A program made the position numbers and the translations under genes. A stretch of DNA of 64,000 nt from Purpureocillium takamizusanense (Eukaryota > Ascomycota > Sordariomycetes > Hypocreales > Ophiocordycipitaceae): NCBI RefSeq assembly GCF_022605165.1, contig NC_063068.1, positions 6,045,533-6,109,532 of the forward strand, given 5' to 3'. The notes under the pieces were generated by a model. The model was not told where the DNA came from and made no database searches. It was given only the letters and a program-made list of their open reading frames with translations. Positions within the stretch are counted from its first letter, which is position 1, and the number at the start of each line of letters is the position of its first letter. Positions 59,385-64,000 of the stretch are shown here, in pieces.

Positions 59385-60218
59385 AAGAGTTTTACTATTA
59401 ATAAAGGAAGAAAAGTCTAGGGGTAAAGGTATTCTATTTTTTTTTAGGTCCGCGCCCTACCCTTATGCTATATTAGCTAATTTTAGTACGTAAGTATAGG
59501 ACGAGACTAATGCGCTATAACGCATATAGATATCTTAATTGAACTTTAATTAAACTATATCGTTATAATGTAGCGCCCGCGCCCGCGCTAGCGCGCTAAT
59601 AGGGCTTAATTTACTTAAAAACGCGCTTTTGCTATTTCCTCGCGATATTATAATATCGGGGACTCGTTTTTCTATATTATACTATACCGGGCGGTAAGGG
59701 CGCCGGCCCGCGCCTATAACCGACGTAGATAAGGCTATAGTATTAATAGGGCCTAAAAATGCATTTCCGTTATTTCCTTATAATATTATAATATCGGGGC
59801 TATATTATTCCGGGCTAGGCTAGGCTAGTTATGAAGCTAAAGTTGCCGCTATTCGTAATGCTATTAATGGGCCCCCCCCCCCCCCCTAGGGGGCCGCCGT
59901 TACCGCCCGCCGCCGTAGCATCTCGTAATGCCCTCTTAGCCATCGTTATCGTCGTTATCTATAGTCTTCTACCCTCGGCCGCGGGCCCGCGATATAGTTA
60001 TTAGAGGCGCATTAAGAGGCGTAGCTATAATATTATCTATCGTGCTATTATATAGTGTTTTACGTAGGCTATAATAGGCTATTATAGGCGGCCCGCGCTT
60101 ATATACCTTATTTATATAGGGGTAGGGGGCTATACGGTACGCGATTAACTAAAAAAAAAGTTAAAGTAGAATACCTTTGCCCCTAGACTTTTCTTCCTTT
60201 ACTAATAGTAAAACTCTT
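59385..60218. mobile_element. 834-base inverted-repeat element
   Basis: The two ends are near-identical inverted repeats of about 54 bases. The left reads AAGAGTTTTACTATTAATAA and on to GTCTAGGGGTAAAGGTATTC; the right is its reverse complement with a few changes. The interior is less AT-rich than the surroundings and carries, in reverse, the terminal sequence of the modules at 54.2-54.7 and 57.0-57.5 kb, twice in tandem (AATAGGGCTTAATT near 59,611 and AATAGGGCCTAAAA near 59,747). A run of C occurs near 59,872-59,886. There is no coding capacity, so it is probably non-autonomous. Confidence 0.75.
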
Positions 60219-63200
60219 TTTTAAAGTACTTTAAAGTAAATACTTTAATAAAGTTTTTTATTAAATTAACCTTTTAAGAAAGTAATCTTTTTTTAAGGTT
60301 AAAGTATTTTTTTAAAGATTAAAAAAATATTAATAGTTTTATTAATAAATAAAAATAATAAATAAATATTTATTAAAGTTAAAGATAATTTTATAATAAG
60401 AAATTTATAATTAATAAAGATTATATATTTATTAAAAAAGATATAAATATTTAAAATAATTTAAGTAAATATTATAGTATTAATATTAATAATTATTATT
60501 ATTATTATTATATTTTAAATAGCTTTAAGCTTTTAATAAAGAAATATAATATAAAAAATAAAAAAGATAAAAAATAAAAGGTATCTTTATAATATTCTAT
60601 ATTTTACTTAATAAGCTTAATACTTTTATTTATTAAAGTAAAGGAAAGTACTTTAATTAAAGAAAAGTAATTAAATGTAATATTAAAAGTAATTTAAGAA
60701 CTTTATTAACTAAAAGGAAAAAAGAAATTAAATATAATTTATTATATTAAAGGTATTATTAATATTAATATAAAGTATTATAATAAGCCTTTTTTATTTA
60801 AGCTATATAGATTTAATTAATAAAGGAATATAATATTATTTTAATTAAGTCTTTAAATTAATTATTATATTAAATATAAACAAATAAGCTTATAGTCGTT
60901 ATTATATTATAAATATAGCTTATTATTAATTTCTTAAGGACTTTATTAATTATTATTAAAAAAGTAATTAAGTATTAATTATTTATTAATAATTTATTAT
61001 CTTTCTTTAATTTTAATATAACAACTATCTTTTTATATTAAAAGAATTAAATAAAGTATTTAAATTATTAATTTATATCTATTATTATTATAAGTTTAAT
61101 AATTAATTTAGTATAAAGCTTTATAAGGATATTATTTAAAATAGTATTAACTTTAAATACTTTTTATAATTTAAACTTCTTTAAGATAATTAAAATTAAT
61201 TTAATTATAATTATTTAATTAATTTTAATTTATTATTATAAAGAAATAAACTATTTTCGATATTAAATAATTTTAGACTTAATAATAAAAAAGAAAGTAA
61301 TAATAATTATATTTACTTTTATCTTAAAGTAAGTCTAAAGGTTATTAAAAGTAATAATTATAGAGATAAGGTTTAATATAGCTATTTTTTAATTTTTTAA
61401 ATAAGCTTATTTTATAATTTTTAAATACCTTATAAATTATTAAATAAGTTATAAAGTATATAATATTATATAAAGGTTTTAACTTAATAAATAATATATT
61501 AATAATTCTATTTTATATTTTAAAGAGTTATTTAGGTTATATTAATTTAGTCTTAACCTTATATATTTTTAATATAAATAATATTTAAAATAATACTTTA
61601 TATTTTATTAAATATTATATAAAAGTCTACTTTTTAACTTTTAAATAATATTATTAATAAGCTCCTTAATTAATTTAATAAAGTCTTAATAATATATTTT
61701 AAGTTCTTTTATTATTTTAAGTATATTTAATATAAAGAGTTATTAAGCTTTAATTTTAAAATTACTTAATTAAAGCTATTTTTAATATAATTATAATTCC
61801 CTTAAGGTAAAGGTAAAGTTATTAAGGATTTAAATTCCTTAAGGGGTATAGTTAAATCTTAATAATTAAGACTTTATAAGGGGCTTATATTAAAGATTTA
61901 ATAATACTTAAACTAAATTAATTATAATTATAATATCTTTATATATTAAATCTTTAATTTAAGCTTAATAATAAATATAAAGTTTTAAATAATATTAACT
62001 TAAAGGGATTAAATTACTTTAAAATATATAATATCCTTTAAGCTTTATATTAAATTATAAAGATTAAAGTTATTAAAAAGTATAGTCTATAATTAAATAA
62101 ATAACTTAAAGAGCTTTAATAATAAAGAAGCTTATATTATAATAATATAAATTATTTAAGAAAAAGAATAAATTAAATAAATTATAAAGTTAAAAGTTAA
62201 AAGTTAAATTAAGCTTAATTTTAATATTATATTAATTATAGGTAATAATATATTATAAAATATATAAGCTTATTTAATAGTAAATAATTATTTAATAATA
62301 ATATCTTAATTTAATAATAATTTTATATTTTAATATAAATAAAATATTTAATTTAAAACTTATAGAGGTTCTTAAATATAAAAGATATTAAATTATTATT
62401 AAAAAGTAAGATTAAAGCTTTTAACGTTTTTATATATATTTTATTAAATAATAATAATATTTATTTTAATATAAGACTTAATAAAGGGGAATTAATCTTA
62501 ATAAATTTAATATCCTTTAAGAAATATTATTAAGGGGAATCTATAAATTAAGCTTAAAAAGGGTTAAAAAGATATTAATCTTTAATTTATATTAATATTT
62601 TATAATAAAAAGAATTTAATAATTATATTTTATTTTTATATAATATATTTAAGGTTTATTAATTATTCTTTCTTTTATAACTAAATATTAAAGGTATAAA
62701 GTTTTTATAATATTAAGCTTAATTAAAGTTTACTTATTTATAAGATAAGCTTAATAAGGATTAAAAAGGTTTAAAGGTAAATAATAAAAGCTATTTATAT
62801 CTTTTCTTTTATATTTTATCTCTTAAAGTATTTAAGGCTATTAAAATAATAATATCTTTAATAATTACTATATTAATATTTCTTTACTTTATCTTTTATT
62901 AAATATATTTTATTACTTTTATTTTAATAGCCTTAAAATATAAAATTCAACTTAAGCTATCTTTATATAATATTATAAAATATATTTAAAGCTTTAATAA
63001 TTAAAATATTAATAAATTATTAACTATTTATAAAAAAAAGAGTAATTTAATATTTAAAATTAATATTTAAGCTTATTAATATATAATTTATAAGTTATTC
63101 TTAAAGGTCATAAATTAATATAAATTAAAGTAAAGTAAAGTATATATTAAATTAAAGTTAATCGATTTTCCCTTTAATATATATATAAATATTATATATT

Positions 63201-63559
63201 TAATATATTATTATTAATTAAATATAATAAAGATATACTTAAGGTATATATAGATTATTAAAGGTCTATTTCTATAATATTAATAAATAATTTTAATATC
63301 TTAAAAATCGAGGAATTTATATCTTAGCTATTAATAAATAGCTATTATTAAATTCGTAATTAAAGTAATTATAAAGTTTTTATCGATAAGGGTAAGAGTT
63401 TTATTAATAAGGGCTTTTAAATATTACTTTATTTATTATAGGTTCTTCCCCTTTAATTATATTATAGTTGAATAATATAATCGAAGGTACTAAATTATAT
63501 AATAATATTTATTTATATTTTAAAAGTAATCTTAAGCTATTATAGGTCTTAAACTTAAA
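60219..63559. other. Highly AT-rich interior, no readable gene
   Basis: 3.3 kb of almost pure A/T sequence between the 834-base element and the right arm of the second inverted repeat. Reading frames are broken every few codons on both strands. I could not recognise any domain here; it is presumably the decayed body of a retroelement. Confidence 0.6.
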
Positions 63560-64000
63560 TCGGCTATAAAGGATTATATATAGGTATAATAATATAAATA
63601 GATCTTACTTTACTTTTAAAGCCCTATACTTATATAATAAATATAAATTATATTAATAATATAAATAAAGTATAATTTCAAAAAGGTATTATTAAATAAT
63701 GAAATAATATATTATTAAACTAAAATATATAAAATATTAATATAATAATTAATACTTTTTATAAATACTTTATTAATAAAGTATATTTTATAGCTATATA
63801 AGAGTTTACTTAAGTATAAATTTACTATCTTTATTTAAATATATATAAAGTATATTAGCTTTTAAGCTTACTTACTTTAATATAATATCTTAAATATCTT
63901 AATATTAAAGTATTTATATATTAATAAATAAAAATTAATTTTTTTAAAATTTAAAGCTTAAAGAATCTTAATTTATATTCTTTATAATATATAAGCTTAT
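63560..64000 (-). repeat. Right arm of the second inverted repeat (reaches window edge)
   Basis: The reverse complement of 58,060-58,500. On the minus strand just before it (63,400-63,360) lies LLIDKN-like sequence that recalls the retropepsin relic at 52.05 kb, suggesting the same class of decayed element in opposite orientation. The arm may continue beyond the window. Confidence 0.7.

Larger units (their letters stand above)
49960..64000. repeat. 14-kb AT/TpA-rich, RIP-like repeat block (cut by window edge)
   Basis: From about 49.96 kb the sequence changes to overwhelmingly A/T DNA dominated by TATA, TTAA, AATAA and TAGCTA words, with no intact reading frame of useful length. Only short islands keep GC. 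This fits heavy C-to-T mutation of repeats by RIP. Relics of retroelements and several inverted, direct and tandem repeats inside it are listed separately. It continues past the right edge; no telomeric repeat is present, so it may be a subtelomeric, pericentromeric or interstitial block. Confidence 0.9.

Noticed and set aside
63900..64000. Chromosome end
   Set aside because: No TTAGGG/CCCTAA repeats are present; the A/T sequence is the arm of an inverted repeat.

Overview
The window reads as nuclear DNA of a filamentous ascomycete (Pezizomycotina, most likely Sordariomycetes and perhaps Hypocreales). The evidence is GC-rich multi-exon genes with short GT..AG introns (about 50-130 bases), fungal-only families such as a MATA-type HMG-box regulator and a Cch1 calcium channel, and a sharply bounded, extremely AT/TpA-rich block of decayed repeats typical of genomes shaped by repeat-induced point mutation (RIP). 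The species cannot be fixed from the sequence alone.

Bases 1 to about 49,950 are ordinary gene-rich euchromatin with 17 supported protein genes. In order: cch1 calcium channel (-), PHD-finger chromatin protein (+), MATA-type HMG-box regulator (+), EMC5 (+), meiotic MSH5 (+), a GPI-anchored cysteine-rich surface protein (-), an unrecognised conserved-looking protein (-), PP2A regulatory B55 subunit (+), Yea4-type UDP-GlcNAc transporter (+), AMP deaminase (+), SLA1 endocytic adaptor (+), TLC-domain membrane protein (-), COG8 (+), Hem25-type mitochondrial glycine carrier (+), an RS-rich coiled-coil protein (-), prefoldin subunit 1 (-) and an alkaline ceramidase (-). They do not form one pathway; it is a typical mix of housekeeping and meiosis/development genes. 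I reconstructed exon structures by matching splice sites to reading-frame phase. Three genes hold introns whose length is a multiple of three and that contain no stop, so an ORF scan hides them. The transporter also has a 17-base microexon.

Intergenic DNA is notable for repeated dense clusters of TAGGTA / TACCTA motifs (around 15.7-16.0, 20.9-21.06, 22.98-23.32, 24.36-24.56 and 40.83-40.99 kb), two small AT-rich relic islands (8.3-8.6 and 34.2-34.44 kb) and a 51-base poly-G run (46,468-46,518).

From about 49.96 kb to the right edge lies a 14-kb AT-rich repeat block with no intact gene. It is not featureless. It holds a long inverted repeat (52,583-52,999 against 54,713-55,113), a module of about 1.6-2 kb present twice in direct orientation, an exact 14 x 17-base satellite, a recognisable stop-riddled retropepsin-like relic, a second far-spaced inverted repeat (about 58.06-58.5 against 63.56-64.0 kb), and two younger inserts: a GC-rich 505-base terminal-inverted-repeat element with a TAA duplication (58,660-59,164) and an 834-base inverted-repeat element (59,385-60,218). 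I saw no tRNA, rRNA, CRISPR array or telomeric repeat, and no clearly novel protein system.
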